Origin: Lentzea terrae | Lineage (GTDB): Bacteria; Actinomycetota; Actinomycetes; Mycobacteriales; Pseudonocardiaceae | Direction of reading: 5' to 3' | Length of the DNA stretch: 64,000 bases | NCBI RefSeq assembly: GCF_003265345.1 | Contig: NZ_QFWW01000030.1 | Coordinates: forward strand, 124,001-188,000 | Shown: piece after piece, positions 24,941-33,357 of the stretch | How positions within the stretch are numbered: position 1 is the first letter of the stretch | How the letters are laid out: each line of letters starts with the position of its first letter | The notes under the pieces: model-generated | The model's input: only the letters and a program-made list of their open reading frames with translations | Told to the model about the DNA's origin: nothing | Database searches by the model: none | Made by a program: the position numbers and the translations under genes

Positions 24941-25532
24941 CGGCCTCGGCGACGGCCTTCATCGTGGTGCGGCGATCCATGGCGGTGCGCTGCACCCACC
25001 GGAACGCCTCGGGCTCGCTCAGACCCTGCTTGGTCATGAGGATGCCCTTGGCCCGCTCCACGATCTTGCGCGTCTCCAGGCGCTCGGTGAGCCCGGCGAC
25101 CTCCTGTTCGAGGGCCGCGAGCTCGTTGAACCGGCTGATGGCCAGCTCGATCGCGGGCACCAGGTCCCGCTTCGCGAACGGCTTGACCAGGTACGCCATC
25201 GCACCGGCGTCGCGGGCGCGTTCGACCAGGTCGCGCTGGCTGAACGCGGTGAGGATCACGACCGGCGCGATCCGGTTGCCCGCGATGTGCTGCGCCGCCT
25301 CGATCCCGTCGACCTTGGGCATCTTGACGTCCAGGATCACCAGGTCGGGGTTGAGCTCGGTCGCGAGCTTGATGGCCTCTTCACCATCAGCGGCCTCACC
25401 CGCCACGTCGTAGCCCTCTTCGCGCAGCATCTCGACGAGGTCGAGACGGATCAGCGCCTCGTCCTCGGCGACGAGGACGCGCGGGGCCTTGCGCGTGGCT
25501 TCGGCTTGGGCCTCGGCAGCCTGCTGGGTCAC
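24921..25532 (-). CDS. pdtaR: ANTAR-domain response regulator, PdtaR-like
   Basis: The 203-residue protein has a receiver domain (RVLVAEDEALIRLDLVEML; phospho-acceptor Asp in LVILDVKMPKVDG; Lys in YLVKPF). A coiled coil and a C-terminal ANTAR RNA-binding domain follow (RKIVERAKGILMTKQGLSEPEAFRWVQRTAMDRRTTMKAVAEAVI). This matches mycobacterial PdtaR (Rv1626), which acts on terminator/antiterminator hairpins in mRNA after phosphorylation by PdtaS. No PdtaS kinase gene lies in this window. The GTG start follows AGGAGGA. Confidence 0.92.
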   Translation of the reverse strand: MTQQAAEAQAEATRKAPRVLVAEDEALIRLDLVEMLREEGYDVAGEAADGEEAIKLATELNPDLVILDVKMPKVDGIEAAQHIAGNRIAPVVILTAFSQRDLVERARDAGAMAYLVKPFAKRDLVPAIELAISRFNELAALEQEVAGLTERLETRKIVERAKGILMTKQGLSEPEAFRWVQRTAMDRRTTMKAVAEAVIENFG

Positions 25533-25574
25533 CGGGGTCCTCCTGACGATTGTTCCTGCGGGCGAAAGCGCAGT

Positions 25575-26393
25575 CTACCGGCGGGCAGACCCCTGATCAG
25601 GCTCGGCGGCCGTGACGGCAGACACGAACTCCTCAGGCCACGGATACGTGCGCATGGCCTCGTCGACGTCCTCGGTGGGCGCTTCGGTGCGGCGGAGCGT
25701 GATCTCCCGGCTCGTCCCGCACTCCGGGTGGGCGAGCCTCTCCCCGATCTCGTCCTCGGCAGGACCACCGGCCCACTCGACGAACCACGCGGTTCCCATC
25801 GGAAGTGCTCGCAGCCAGCTCGCGTCATGCCACAGGTGTACCCGGCGCAGTAGAGCGCTCCCAGTGGCCGCTTCTGCCGTTTCCTCGTCGCTGCCGCCGC
25901 CGTCGGCGTACTCGACGCCGCGGAACTCGTGCATCCAGCGCACGTACCGCATGCCGAGGTCCCAGGCGTGCTCGTCGACGCCGACGAGCACCACTCCCGC
26001 GTCCCCCGTGGTCAGTTCGGCCGAACGCCGGTACTGCTGGTGCCGCAGGCCTGCGACGCCCATGCCGTAGCCGGCTTCGGTGCGTGGCAGCAGCTCGAAC
26101 AGCAACGGGCCGAGCGCGCGGTCGTTCAGGTGGAGCTTGAGGGCCTCCCCCGGCTCCACCGTCTTGAACGCGTGCGCAGGCCTGATGATGCTCGCCGGCG
26201 GCATCAGCTGGAGCATGCTGGCCGCGGTGCAACCCGCGAGCAGCACCTTGGCTTCCAGTTGCCGCTGGGCCGCGGTGGTGGCGTCGGGCAACAGCTCCCC
26301 GGCGCGCACGGCCGGCACCGCCTGGGAGAGGTTCTCGCCGGTGTAGGTGCGCCGCAGATCGGCCAGCTGGTCCGTGTTGGACAGACGTGCCAT
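25575..26393 (-). CDS. Hypothetical protein, 272 residues
   Basis: I do not recognise a family. The protein starts MARLSNTDQLADLRRTYTGENLSQAVPAV, carries a helical Ala-rich region with AAQRQLEAKVLLAGCTAAS, and a mixed alpha/beta remainder rich in Trp, Glu and Arg. There is no signal peptide or membrane helix. The ATG at 26393 is used because the in-frame upstream methionine adds only a short Arg-rich tail. It follows the divergence of composition typical of species-specific actinobacterial proteins. It ends 42 bases before the pdtaR start. Confidence 0.65.
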   Translation of the reverse strand: MARLSNTDQLADLRRTYTGENLSQAVPAVRAGELLPDATTAAQRQLEAKVLLAGCTAASMLQLMPPASIIRPAHAFKTVEPGEALKLHLNDRALGPLLFELLPRTEAGYGMGVAGLRHQQYRRSAELTTGDAGVVLVGVDEHAWDLGMRYVRWMHEFRGVEYADGGGSDEETAEAATGSALLRRVHLWHDASWLRALPMGTAWFVEWAGGPAEDEIGERLAHPECGTSREITLRRTEAPTEDVDEAMRTYPWPEEFVSAVTAAEPDQGSARR

Positions 26394-26593
26394 GACAGCA
26401 GTCCTCGTTTCCGCCGCCCGGCTCGGCACGACAAGGACGCATGTGTCACGCGTCTACGTGGTCGGTTCGCTTCGGCGAGCAGGAGTTCCTGAACACTGCG
26501 GCGGAGTGTGCCGCTCGTTGCCGGGGAGCGGCTCCAGCCTCACGTCTGCTCGGACGCCACCAACCACGTTACCGGACCGCTGCACCCGGTTTT

Positions 26594-27199
26594 TCAGTCG
26601 GCGCCCACGATGAGCTTGTACTTGACGTCGACCTCCTTGCCGCCGGCCGAGCCGCGGATCTGCAGCTCGTGCTCGCCGGACGCGGGCGCGTTGATCCACG
26701 CGTACAGGCCGCAGCCGACCGAGTTGACCCGGCCGACCTGGGCGCCGAACGGGTTGCCCGCCCGCGCCTCGTAGGTGAACGGCGTGGCGGAGACCCTCGT
26801 CAACGCCTGCGTGGAGCCGTCCATCAGCACCTCGCCCTGGGCGTTCTTCATGAACCGCTCGCACTCGGCGACGTCGCTCGCGAGGTTCACGACGGGCGCG
26901 AGCAACGGCTTGTCGGCCGGCACCCGGCACTGCCGTTCCACGGGACCGTTGCCGAGCGAGCCGGCGAGGAGCCAGACCTCGACGGGCTGGTCGCGCATGC
27001 AGAACCGGCCGGAGGTGTCCGACACCGGGTTGCTGCCGGCGGGCTGGGAGGCCCACGTCCACCAGCGCGCCTGGAACTCGCTCGGTGTCAGCTTGTCCGA
27101 TGTGGACGTTTGGGGAGCCGGGGGTTGCGTCGCCATCTGCGCGTTGCCTCCGCATCCGGCTAGCAGCAGAACACCTAAGAACAGCAGGACTTTCCTCAC
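26594..27199 (-). CDS. Secreted lipoprotein of unknown function
   Basis: The 201-residue protein begins MRKVLLFLGVLLLAGCGG, a classic lipobox with Cys at 16. The mature part contains FQARWWTWASQP and FCMRDQPVEVWLLAGSLG and ends in a beta-rich segment (GEHELQIRGSAGGKEVDVKYKLIVG). Cysteines at regular places (FCM, RQC, AEC, VGC) could form two disulfides. No family is recognised. The GTG start overlaps the stop of the PLDc_N gene (GTGA), so the two are translated together. Confidence 0.75.
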   Translation of the reverse strand: MRKVLLFLGVLLLAGCGGNAQMATQPPAPQTSTSDKLTPSEFQARWWTWASQPAGSNPVSDTSGRFCMRDQPVEVWLLAGSLGNGPVERQCRVPADKPLLAPVVNLASDVAECERFMKNAQGEVLMDGSTQALTRVSATPFTYEARAGNPFGAQVGRVNSVGCGLYAWINAPASGEHELQIRGSAGGKEVDVKYKLIVGAD

Positions 27200-27552
27200 T
27201 GATTCTCGCGTCCCTTGCGTCGTTGTTCCTCCGCGCGCTCACGGCAGCGCCGCAGGAACTCCTCGTCGTCGTCAGCACTGGTGGCCGCGAACCGCCCCGG
27301 CCGGTTGTACTCGGGAAAAGCAGAAGCATCGCGCTCGTACGCACCGAGGCGCGCGCGTCCGGTCCCCACCACCGGACGGCCCGCCACGAGCCACGCGATC
27401 GAGCCCACCAACGGGAACAGCAAGACCAGAAGAAGCCACAACATCTTCGGCAGATGACGAACTGAGCCTTCGTCGGTCGTGATCACATCCACGACGGCGA
27501 AGATCGTCAGACACAACATCACCACTCCGAACAGGCCACCGAAGTACAGCAT
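27196..27552 (-). CDS. PLDc_N-domain membrane protein
   Basis: The 118-residue protein has two membrane helices (LYFGGLFGVVMLCLTIFAVVDVI and MLWLLLVLLFPLVGSIAWLVAGRP). It matches the phospholipase D-nuclease N-terminal (PLDc_N) domain, which here lacks any PLD catalytic HKD motif. A charged cytoplasmic tail follows (DDDEEFLRRCRERAEEQRRKGR). Such short proteins are common in actinobacteria and function is unknown. It is translationally coupled to the downstream lipoprotein. Confidence 0.85.
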   Translation of the reverse strand: MLYFGGLFGVVMLCLTIFAVVDVITTDEGSVRHLPKMLWLLLVLLFPLVGSIAWLVAGRPVVGTGRARLGAYERDASAFPEYNRPGRFAATSADDDEEFLRRCRERAEEQRRKGRENQ

Positions 27553-28107
27553 CTCCTACCCCCAGGTCGTGCGGTCGCGCACATCGTGACACAAGGGGCC
27601 ACGCCCTGAACATGGTTGGCCCTTCAATCACCAGCCCAATTCGCACAGTCATGAAGTTCACGGAAACAAGAGCGGCAACCTCGTCTTAACAGGCGCATTT
27701 CCTTCCGCCATTTCCGCACCGGCACGACCTGCGACGACGTCACGGCTGGTAGCAGTCATACCTGAGGTGGAATTCGACTGGCCACGCGGGTCGGGCAAGC
27801 ATCGGTGACCGGTTCGCGCGCTCAGCTGAACAGATCTGCCGCCATGGGCCGACCCGAGCAACCAATTCACCCCAGAGGGTGAAAAGACGCGGTGGCTCGG
27901 GTCGAATTCCGGGTGCGCCGCGACACCGGCCCGGGATTCGGCTTGCTCGATTCCGTACGCGGCCTGATCGAACCGCGGACACTTTCCGCGAGTCGATCCC
28001 GCCGCGAGTACCGGAACGTTCACACGAGCCGTGCCGCTGGTGAGGCTGAGCACCAGACCTGCTGCACGACCGTTGCCGCCGTCGTAAGCGAGCCTTAGCG
28101 TCGAACC
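27553..28107. other. Gene-free stretch of 555 bases
   Basis: This interval carries the promoters of two divergent genes. I find no convincing gene; the open frames here are Arg/Ser/Pro-rich and start without ribosome sites. A perfect dyad TTCACCC-N4-GGGTGAA sits at 27866-27883. The TTCACCCCAG inside it also occurs in the hairpin at 16358-16367. The ThDP enzyme at 28108 probably has a short or absent leader, with TTAGCG ten bases before the ATG. Confidence 0.4.
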
Positions 28108-29694
28108 ATGCCCAGGGGAGCCGAGAGTCTGCTGGAAGTGCTGGCCGCGCACGACGTCGAGGTCGTGTTCGGCCTGCCCGGCGTGCACAACCTCACGATC
28201 TGGGAGGCACTCGAGAAGCACAAGAGCATCCGCATGATCGGCGTGCGGCACGAGCAGACGGCGGTCTACGCGGCCGATGGCTACGCACGCGCGACGGGCA
28301 AACTCGGTGTGGCGGTCGTGACCACCGGGCCTGGCGCGGCGAACACGCTCGGCGCCACGGGCGAGGCGGGGGCATCGGGCAGTCCGGTGCTCGTGATCGC
28401 GACGGACATCCCGTCGACGCTCCGGCAGCCTGGCGTGTACCGGGGCGTGCTGCACGAGACGCGCGATCAGAAGGCGATGTTCGGGCCGGTCACCAAGGCG
28501 TCGTTCGACGTACCGGCCGCGCACGAGCTGGCTGCGTACACCGACAAGGCGGTCCAGGCGGCGACCCAAAGCCCGCACGGCCCGGTTTACCTCGGTGTAC
28601 CAACGGATTTCCTCTCCGCCGACGCACCGAACCACGCGCCGACGAAGGTTGCCCAGGCCCACGCCGTCCCGGACCTCACTGAGGCCGAGAAGCTCATCGC
28701 CCAGGCTGCGCGGCCGTTGATCTGGGCGGGCGGCGGCGCGGCGCGGTCGGGCGCGGGTGCCGCGGTGGGGGCGTTGGCGCGCAAGCTCAAAGCGCCGATC
28801 GTCACCACGTACGGGGCGCGGGGGCTGACGGACAGCCAGTACGTCGTACGGGGACCGGTGCACGCACCGCCGGTCGGGAAGTTGTGGGACGAGGCCGATC
28901 TGGTGATCGCCATCGGCACGGACTTCGACGGCATGATGACGCAGAACTGGTTGCAGCCCAAGCCACCTCGACTGCTCGCGATCAACATCGACAAGGCCGA
29001 GGCCAACAAGAACTACGCCGCGGACGTCACGATCGAAGGCGACGCCGCGGTGGTCACCGAGGCGCTCGCGGCTCGAGTGGCCGACAAGGAAGCTGCCGTC
29101 GACGTCGAAGCGGTCAACGCGGAAGTCCAGGCGTTGGTCGAGGCAGACTCCCCCGAAGCCGCGAAGTTGTTGCAGGCGCTGGCAGGTGAGCAGGCCACGA
29201 TCGTCGCGGACATGTGCATCCCCGGCTACTGGATCGGCGGCTTCCACCACGTCACCAAGCCGCGCGGACTGGCGTACCCGGTGGGGTGGGGCACGCTCGG
29301 GTTCGGCTTCCCGGCGGCGATCGGGGCGGCGGTCGACGGCCGGACCATCGCGGTGGTGGGCGACGGCGGGTTCCTGTTCGCGTGCGGCGACCTCGCGACG
29401 TTGCGGCAGGAGAACCTGCCGCTGACGATCGTGCTCGTCGACGACGGCGGGTACGGCATGCTGCGGTACGACCAGCAGATCGCCGGCCACGCCATCAGCG
29501 GCGTGGACCTGACGAGGCCCGACTTCGCGAAGCTCGCGGAGAGCTTCGGGATTCCCTCGGTCACGCTCGACGGGTTCGACGGGCTGCCGGAGGCGTTGGC
29601 CAACTCCAACGGGCCCAACATGATCGTCGTCAACGCGGGTCTGAAGCCGCCGGTCAACACTTCACCCCGCTGGTATCGCAAAACGACCACTTGA
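28108..29694 (+). CDS. Thiamine-diphosphate-dependent enzyme, acetolactate-synthase-like
   Basis: The 528-residue protein has the three-domain fold of the AHAS/benzoylformate decarboxylase family. The N-terminal PYR domain includes the activating Glu in RHEQTAVYAADGYAR (about E48). A central domain and a C-terminal PP domain follow, with the Mg/ThDP motif GDGGFLFACGDLATLRQ...DDGGYG. The usual NN pair after GDG is DD here. It probably decarboxylates a 2-keto acid; IlvB-type biosynthesis is less likely because no regulatory subunit (ilvN) is adjacent. No Shine-Dalgarno precedes the ATG, suggesting leaderless translation. Confidence 0.88.
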   Translation: MPRGAESLLEVLAAHDVEVVFGLPGVHNLTIWEALEKHKSIRMIGVRHEQTAVYAADGYARATGKLGVAVVTTGPGAANTLGATGEAGASGSPVLVIATDIPSTLRQPGVYRGVLHETRDQKAMFGPVTKASFDVPAAHELAAYTDKAVQAATQSPHGPVYLGVPTDFLSADAPNHAPTKVAQAHAVPDLTEAEKLIAQAARPLIWAGGGAARSGAGAAVGALARKLKAPIVTTYGARGLTDSQYVVRGPVHAPPVGKLWDEADLVIAIGTDFDGMMTQNWLQPKPPRLLAINIDKAEANKNYAADVTIEGDAAVVTEALAARVADKEAAVDVEAVNAEVQALVEADSPEAAKLLQALAGEQATIVADMCIPGYWIGGFHHVTKPRGLAYPVGWGTLGFGFPAAIGAAVDGRTIAVVGDGGFLFACGDLATLRQENLPLTIVLVDDGGYGMLRYDQQIAGHAISGVDLTRPDFAKLAESFGIPSVTLDGFDGLPEALANSNGPNMIVVNAGLKPPVNTSPRWYRKTTT

Positions 29695-29723
29695 TCAAAG
29701 GTCTGCTCGGTACCGTCCGGCCC

Positions 29724-31103
29724 ATGAGACGTGGGCTGGGGATCGTGCTCGCTGTGCAGGCAGTGGTGCTGACCGCGTTGTCAGGACAGTACGGGTTTCA
29801 CCGCGACGAGCTCTACTTCATCGCGGCGGGCAAGCGGCCCGACTGGGGCTACGTGGACCAGCCGCCGATCACGCCGCTCCTCGCCCGCCTCGGCACCGAG
29901 CTGTTCGGTGCGACGCCGGTCGGCCTCCGGGTGATCGCCACGCTCCTCGCGCTCGCCATCACGGTCGTGGTCGCGTTGATCGCGAAGGAGCTCGGCGGCG
30001 GCGCGGTCTTCGCGGCCGCCGCGTCGGCCACGTCGACGTTCGTGCTCGCGGTGAGCCACATGCTGTCGACGGCCACCGTCGACCTGCTGATCTGGGTGCT
30101 CATCGGGTACTTCGCGGTCAAGCTGCTGAAGACGCGAGACGGCCGCTGGTGGCTCGCACTCGGCGCGACCGCGGGGGTCGGGCTCGCCAACAAGTGGCTG
30201 GTGCTCCTGCTCCTCGCCGCGCTGGCGGTCGCGTTGCTCATCACCGGGCCGCGCGACGTCTTCCGCACCTGGTGGCTGCCGGCCGGAGTGGCGGTGTGCG
30301 CGGTGATCGCCGCGCCGATCGTGATCTGGCAGGCGCTGCACGGCTTCCCGTTGCTCACGGTCGCGCGCGGCATCAGCGAGGACGACGGCGCCGAGAACCG
30401 CATCATGTTCATCCCCATGCAGATCCTGATGCTGTCGCCGTTCCTGGTACCGGTGTGGGTGGTCGGCTTCCGGAACCTCTGGCGCGACAGGACGTTCCGC
30501 TCGCTCGCGCTCGCCTACCCGGTGCTGTGCGTGCTTTGTCTCGCAGCAGGCGGCAAGCCGTACTACGCGGTACCGCTGCTCCTCGTGCTGGTGGCCGCGG
30601 GCGCCCGCCAGAGCCAGGAATGGTTGTTGCGCCGCAAGGCCCTCGGCGGCGTGCTCGTGGCGTTGAGCGTCGCGCCCACCCTCGTCGGCTCACTGCCGAT
30701 CCTGCCGGCGAGCGCCCTGGCGCCGGTCATCGCCATCAACCCCGAACAGGGTGAGCAGGTCGGCTGGCCCGAGTTCGCGGGCACCGTCCAGAAGGCGTGG
30801 CAGGCGAACGGCCGCCCCATCGTCATCACCCGCAACTACGGCCAGGCCGGCGCGATCGAGGCCTACACGAACATTCCCGTGTACTCCGGTCACATGTCCT
30901 TCTACGACTGGGGACCGCCCCAGACGTTGGACAAGAAGGTGTTGCTCGTCGGATTCAGCAGGTTGCCGTTCGACGGGTGCAGGCGCGTGGCCGAGCACCG
31001 CAACGTCATCGAGAACGAAGAAGACGGCACGGAGCTGTGGACGTGCACGGCCCCAGCGGGAACATGGGAACAAATCTGGCCGACACTCCGCCACTACTAC
31101 TGA
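29724..31103 (+). CDS. GT39/ArnT-like membrane glycosyltransferase
   Basis: The 459-residue protein has about ten membrane helices. The N-terminal extracytoplasmic motif GFHRDELYFIAAGKRPDWGYVDQPPITP contains the acidic DE pair and the DxPP sequence that characterise dolichyl/polyprenyl-phosphate mannose transferases (GT39, PMT_2). A C-terminal globular part of about 110 residues follows the helices. It would move a sugar from a polyprenyl-phosphate donor to a protein or lipid at the outer face of the membrane. It begins 29 bases after the ThDP enzyme; no link between the two is obvious. Confidence 0.85.
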   Translation: MRRGLGIVLAVQAVVLTALSGQYGFHRDELYFIAAGKRPDWGYVDQPPITPLLARLGTELFGATPVGLRVIATLLALAITVVVALIAKELGGGAVFAAAASATSTFVLAVSHMLSTATVDLLIWVLIGYFAVKLLKTRDGRWWLALGATAGVGLANKWLVLLLLAALAVALLITGPRDVFRTWWLPAGVAVCAVIAAPIVIWQALHGFPLLTVARGISEDDGAENRIMFIPMQILMLSPFLVPVWVVGFRNLWRDRTFRSLALAYPVLCVLCLAAGGKPYYAVPLLLVLVAAGARQSQEWLLRRKALGGVLVALSVAPTLVGSLPILPASALAPVIAINPEQGEQVGWPEFAGTVQKAWQANGRPIVITRNYGQAGAIEAYTNIPVYSGHMSFYDWGPPQTLDKKVLLVGFSRLPFDGCRRVAEHRNVIENEEDGTELWTCTAPAGTWEQIWPTLRHYY

Positions 31104-31127
31104 CCACTTAGGACACTGGAGCACTCG

Positions 31128-31613
31128 GTGACCCGAACCTGGCCCACCAACCTCGCCACGGACGAAGGCGTGCTCGCCTGGGAGTTCCTGGACTTCCTGC
31201 GCAAGACCGCCGTAATGAAGGTCGACGGGCTGACCCGCGACCAGGCCGCAGCCGCCCCCATCCCGACGTCGCCGAAGCTCACCGCACTCGGCGTGCTCAA
31301 GCACCTGATCGCAGTGGAGCGCTACTGGCTGGGCATCGCGGGCGCGGGCCTGGACCTGCCGTCGCTGTGGGAGGGCAACCCCGACCCGTCGTGGAATCTC
31401 ACCGACGACGACACACCTGAGTCGCTCATCCAGACGTACCGCGAGGAATGGTCAAACGCCGAGGAGCTCAAGAAGCTCGACCCCGACGCGACGGCGGCCG
31501 ACGGCGAACGCACCGTGCGGTGGATCCTGGCCCACGTCGCGCAGGAAACCGCGCGCCACGTCGGCCACCTCGATCTGCTCCGCGAACTGGCAGACGGGCA
31601 GACCGGCGAGTAG
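31128..31613 (+). CDS. DinB-family (DUF664) protein
   Basis: The 161-residue protein is a four-helix-bundle DinB/MST-type protein. Candidate metal-binding histidines are in VLKHLIAVERYWL and in HVAQETARHVGHLDLLRELADG, giving the three-His pattern of mycothiol-dependent or DinB-like metalloproteins. Actinobacteria often have many of these DUF664 proteins. A mycothiol-linked transfer or stress function is possible. GTG at 31128 follows TGGAG. Confidence 0.85.
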   Translation: MTRTWPTNLATDEGVLAWEFLDFLRKTAVMKVDGLTRDQAAAAPIPTSPKLTALGVLKHLIAVERYWLGIAGAGLDLPSLWEGNPDPSWNLTDDDTPESLIQTYREEWSNAEELKKLDPDATAADGERTVRWILAHVAQETARHVGHLDLLRELADGQTGE

Positions 31614-31621
31614 CCGAACGC

Positions 31622-32404
31622 TCAGTCCTCGCCCGGCCAGAGCGGGACCAGCGGTGCGACCACGCCGTCGAGGGCGTTGTCGACGATCGCACCCGCCAAC
31701 GGCATGAGGGTTGCCCGCGACCAGAGGAGGCGCTCGCGCAGTGCCGGCAGTGCCAACGAGGCGGCCGCCTGCTCGATGACCTCCTGCCGGTCGTGGTGCA
31801 GGCACCTGACCAACGCCTCGGCCGCCGAGCCGACCTGGACGCCGGACTTCGCAAGGCGCCTGATCGCTGCGGCCGCTTCGGTCCGGACCCACCACTTCGC
31901 GTCACGCAGGCGGCCGATGATCGGCGGAAGAGCGGCCGAGTCGGCGGTGTCGCCCAGAGCCATGACCGCTATCTGGCGGCGAGTGGCGAGCCAGTGGGTG
32001 GCGTCCGGCGTGATGCGCTCGACCGGGTTGGCGTTGCGCAGCCTGGTGATGCCGTAGAGCCAGACCCACGGGCTGCGGTAGACCTCGTGGCCGAGCCAGC
32101 GGCGGATCGGGCCGTCGGTCGCCTCGTAGAAATGGCGGAGCGCGTACCGCGGGTCGCGGTACGGATCGCGTTCGGCCAGCACCCGGCAGAGCAGCGGACG
32201 TGCCGGGCCCGCGTCATCGAGGCTGTCCAGGATGATTTCCTCGACCAGCGGTTCGTTGCTGTCGATCAGAATTCTGATGTGCGCACGCAGATCCGGCGAA
32301 CCCCAGTCCCGGATCCCAGCCAGCGCCCCATCGCTGCTGAGTTCCCCCATTTCTCCATCATGGCTGATATATGTAGCCGCCCACAGCGTTTTGGCAAACT
32401 TCAT
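31622..32404 (-). CDS. HEAT-repeat-like protein of unknown function
   Basis: The 260-residue protein is all-helical. Its C-terminal half contains HEAT/PBS-lyase-type repeats (PPIIGRLRDAKWWVRTEAAAAIRRLAKSG, AEALVRCLHHDRQEVIEQAAASLALPALRERL). No catalytic motif or signal is seen, so it is probably a scaffold or binding protein. Two starts are possible: the ATG at 32404, which overlaps the LysR gene by 47 bases, or the ATG at 32350 just after the LysR stop. Neither has a well-placed Shine-Dalgarno. It converges on the DinB gene. Confidence 0.7.
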   Translation of the reverse strand: MKFAKTLWAATYISHDGEMGELSSDGALAGIRDWGSPDLRAHIRILIDSNEPLVEEIILDSLDDAGPARPLLCRVLAERDPYRDPRYALRHFYEATDGPIRRWLGHEVYRSPWVWLYGITRLRNANPVERITPDATHWLATRRQIAVMALGDTADSAALPPIIGRLRDAKWWVRTEAAAAIRRLAKSGVQVGSAAEALVRCLHHDRQEVIEQAAASLALPALRERLLWSRATLMPLAGAIVDNALDGVVAPLVPLWPGED

Positions 32405-33275
32405 GGAGAGCGTTTACCGCGTCACGCAGCAGCGGGTTGGTATTCGCGGTGCGGTGGACGACGTGCACGTGCCTGCGCAAAGGCTTGTGACGCAACGGCA
32501 TTGCGTGCGTGCCCGGTAGCGCTTTGTACCCGAGCGCGGGCACCAGCGCGACGCCGACACCGGCCGCGACCAGGGACTGCACGACCTCGTAGTCGTTGCT
32601 TCTGAAAGCAATTTTCGGCGCGAACCCAGACGCCGCGCACAGTCGCGTCAGGCAGGTGGCACCGGATGTGCCGTCGCGTGACGCGATCCAGCGTTCGTCT
32701 TTGAGATCTTCGAGTTTGACGTTGCTTTTCGCGGCCGGGTGCTCAGCCGGCACCATGATCAGGAGCGACTCGTCCAGCAACGGCAGCACCGTCAATTCTT
32801 CCGGCCAGCTCTGCGGCACGAGGTCGTACGCGTAGACCAGCGCCAGGTCGAGCTCGCCGGTCAGCACCAGCGGCAGCACGTCCTCCGGTTCGGCCTCGTC
32901 CAGGCGGATCTCGGCGTCGGGCAGGTCCGCCGACAGCTTCGCCAGCGCCCTGGGCACGACCCGCGAGCTCGCCGTCGGGAACGTGCCGATGCGCAGGCGG
33001 CCGCGCAGGCCCTGCACCATCGCCTTCACCTCGTGCTCGAAGCCGTCGAACGCGGCGAGCAGCTCGCCACCGCGATCGGCGATCAGCAGCGCCGCGCTGG
33101 CCGGCCTGATCGAGTGCGCCTCACGTTCGAACAGCGACACGCCGACCGCCCGTTCGAAGGCCGAGATCTGCTGCGACACGGCCGACGACGTGTAGCCGAG
33201 CCGACGAGCCGCCTCGGCGAAGGAACCCGTCTTCACGACCTCGACGAGCGTGCGGAGATGCACCGGGTTGAGCAC
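32358..33275 (-). CDS. LysR-family transcriptional regulator
   Basis: The 305-residue protein has the N-terminal LysR winged helix-turn-helix (LVEVVKTGSFAEAARRLGYTSSAVSQQISAFERAVGVSLFERE, residues 10-52). The two-lobed periplasmic-binding-like effector domain begins at about residue 90 (GRLRIGTFPTASSRVVPRAL). It diverges from the aldehyde dehydrogenase operon across 82 bases, the usual layout for a LysR activator of that operon. The start is GTG at 33275. The effector is unknown but may be an intermediate of the operon's pathway. Confidence 0.9.
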   Translation of the reverse strand: MLNPVHLRTLVEVVKTGSFAEAARRLGYTSSAVSQQISAFERAVGVSLFEREAHSIRPASAALLIADRGGELLAAFDGFEHEVKAMVQGLRGRLRIGTFPTASSRVVPRALAKLSADLPDAEIRLDEAEPEDVLPLVLTGELDLALVYAYDLVPQSWPEELTVLPLLDESLLIMVPAEHPAAKSNVKLEDLKDERWIASRDGTSGATCLTRLCAASGFAPKIAFRSNDYEVVQSLVAAGVGVALVPALGYKALPGTHAMPLRHKPLRRHVHVVHRTANTNPLLRDAVNALHEVCQNAVGGYIYQP

Positions 33276-33357
33276 CAGGACAGCTTATGCTCGACGTCGC
33301 GAGGTTTCATTCTGCAACCCCTGGCGGAACCACCGGGTAACTACCAGGGTGGGATGC
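33276..33357. promoter_or_regulatory. Divergent regulatory region, LysR gene / catabolic operon
   Basis: The 82-base gap must hold both promoters and the LysR sites. It contains a CCCTGG (33319-33324)/CCAGGG (33344-33349) dyad near the operon start. CTCG and CGAG arms flank ACGTCG near 33291-33304, inside which CGACGTCG is self-complementary. None is a clean T-N11-A box, so the sites are only candidates. Confidence 0.35.

Noticed and set aside
27892..28098. Small rightward open frame before the ThDP enzyme
   Set aside because: It has no ribosome site at its GTG, Arg/Ser-rich composition and no recognisable pattern.
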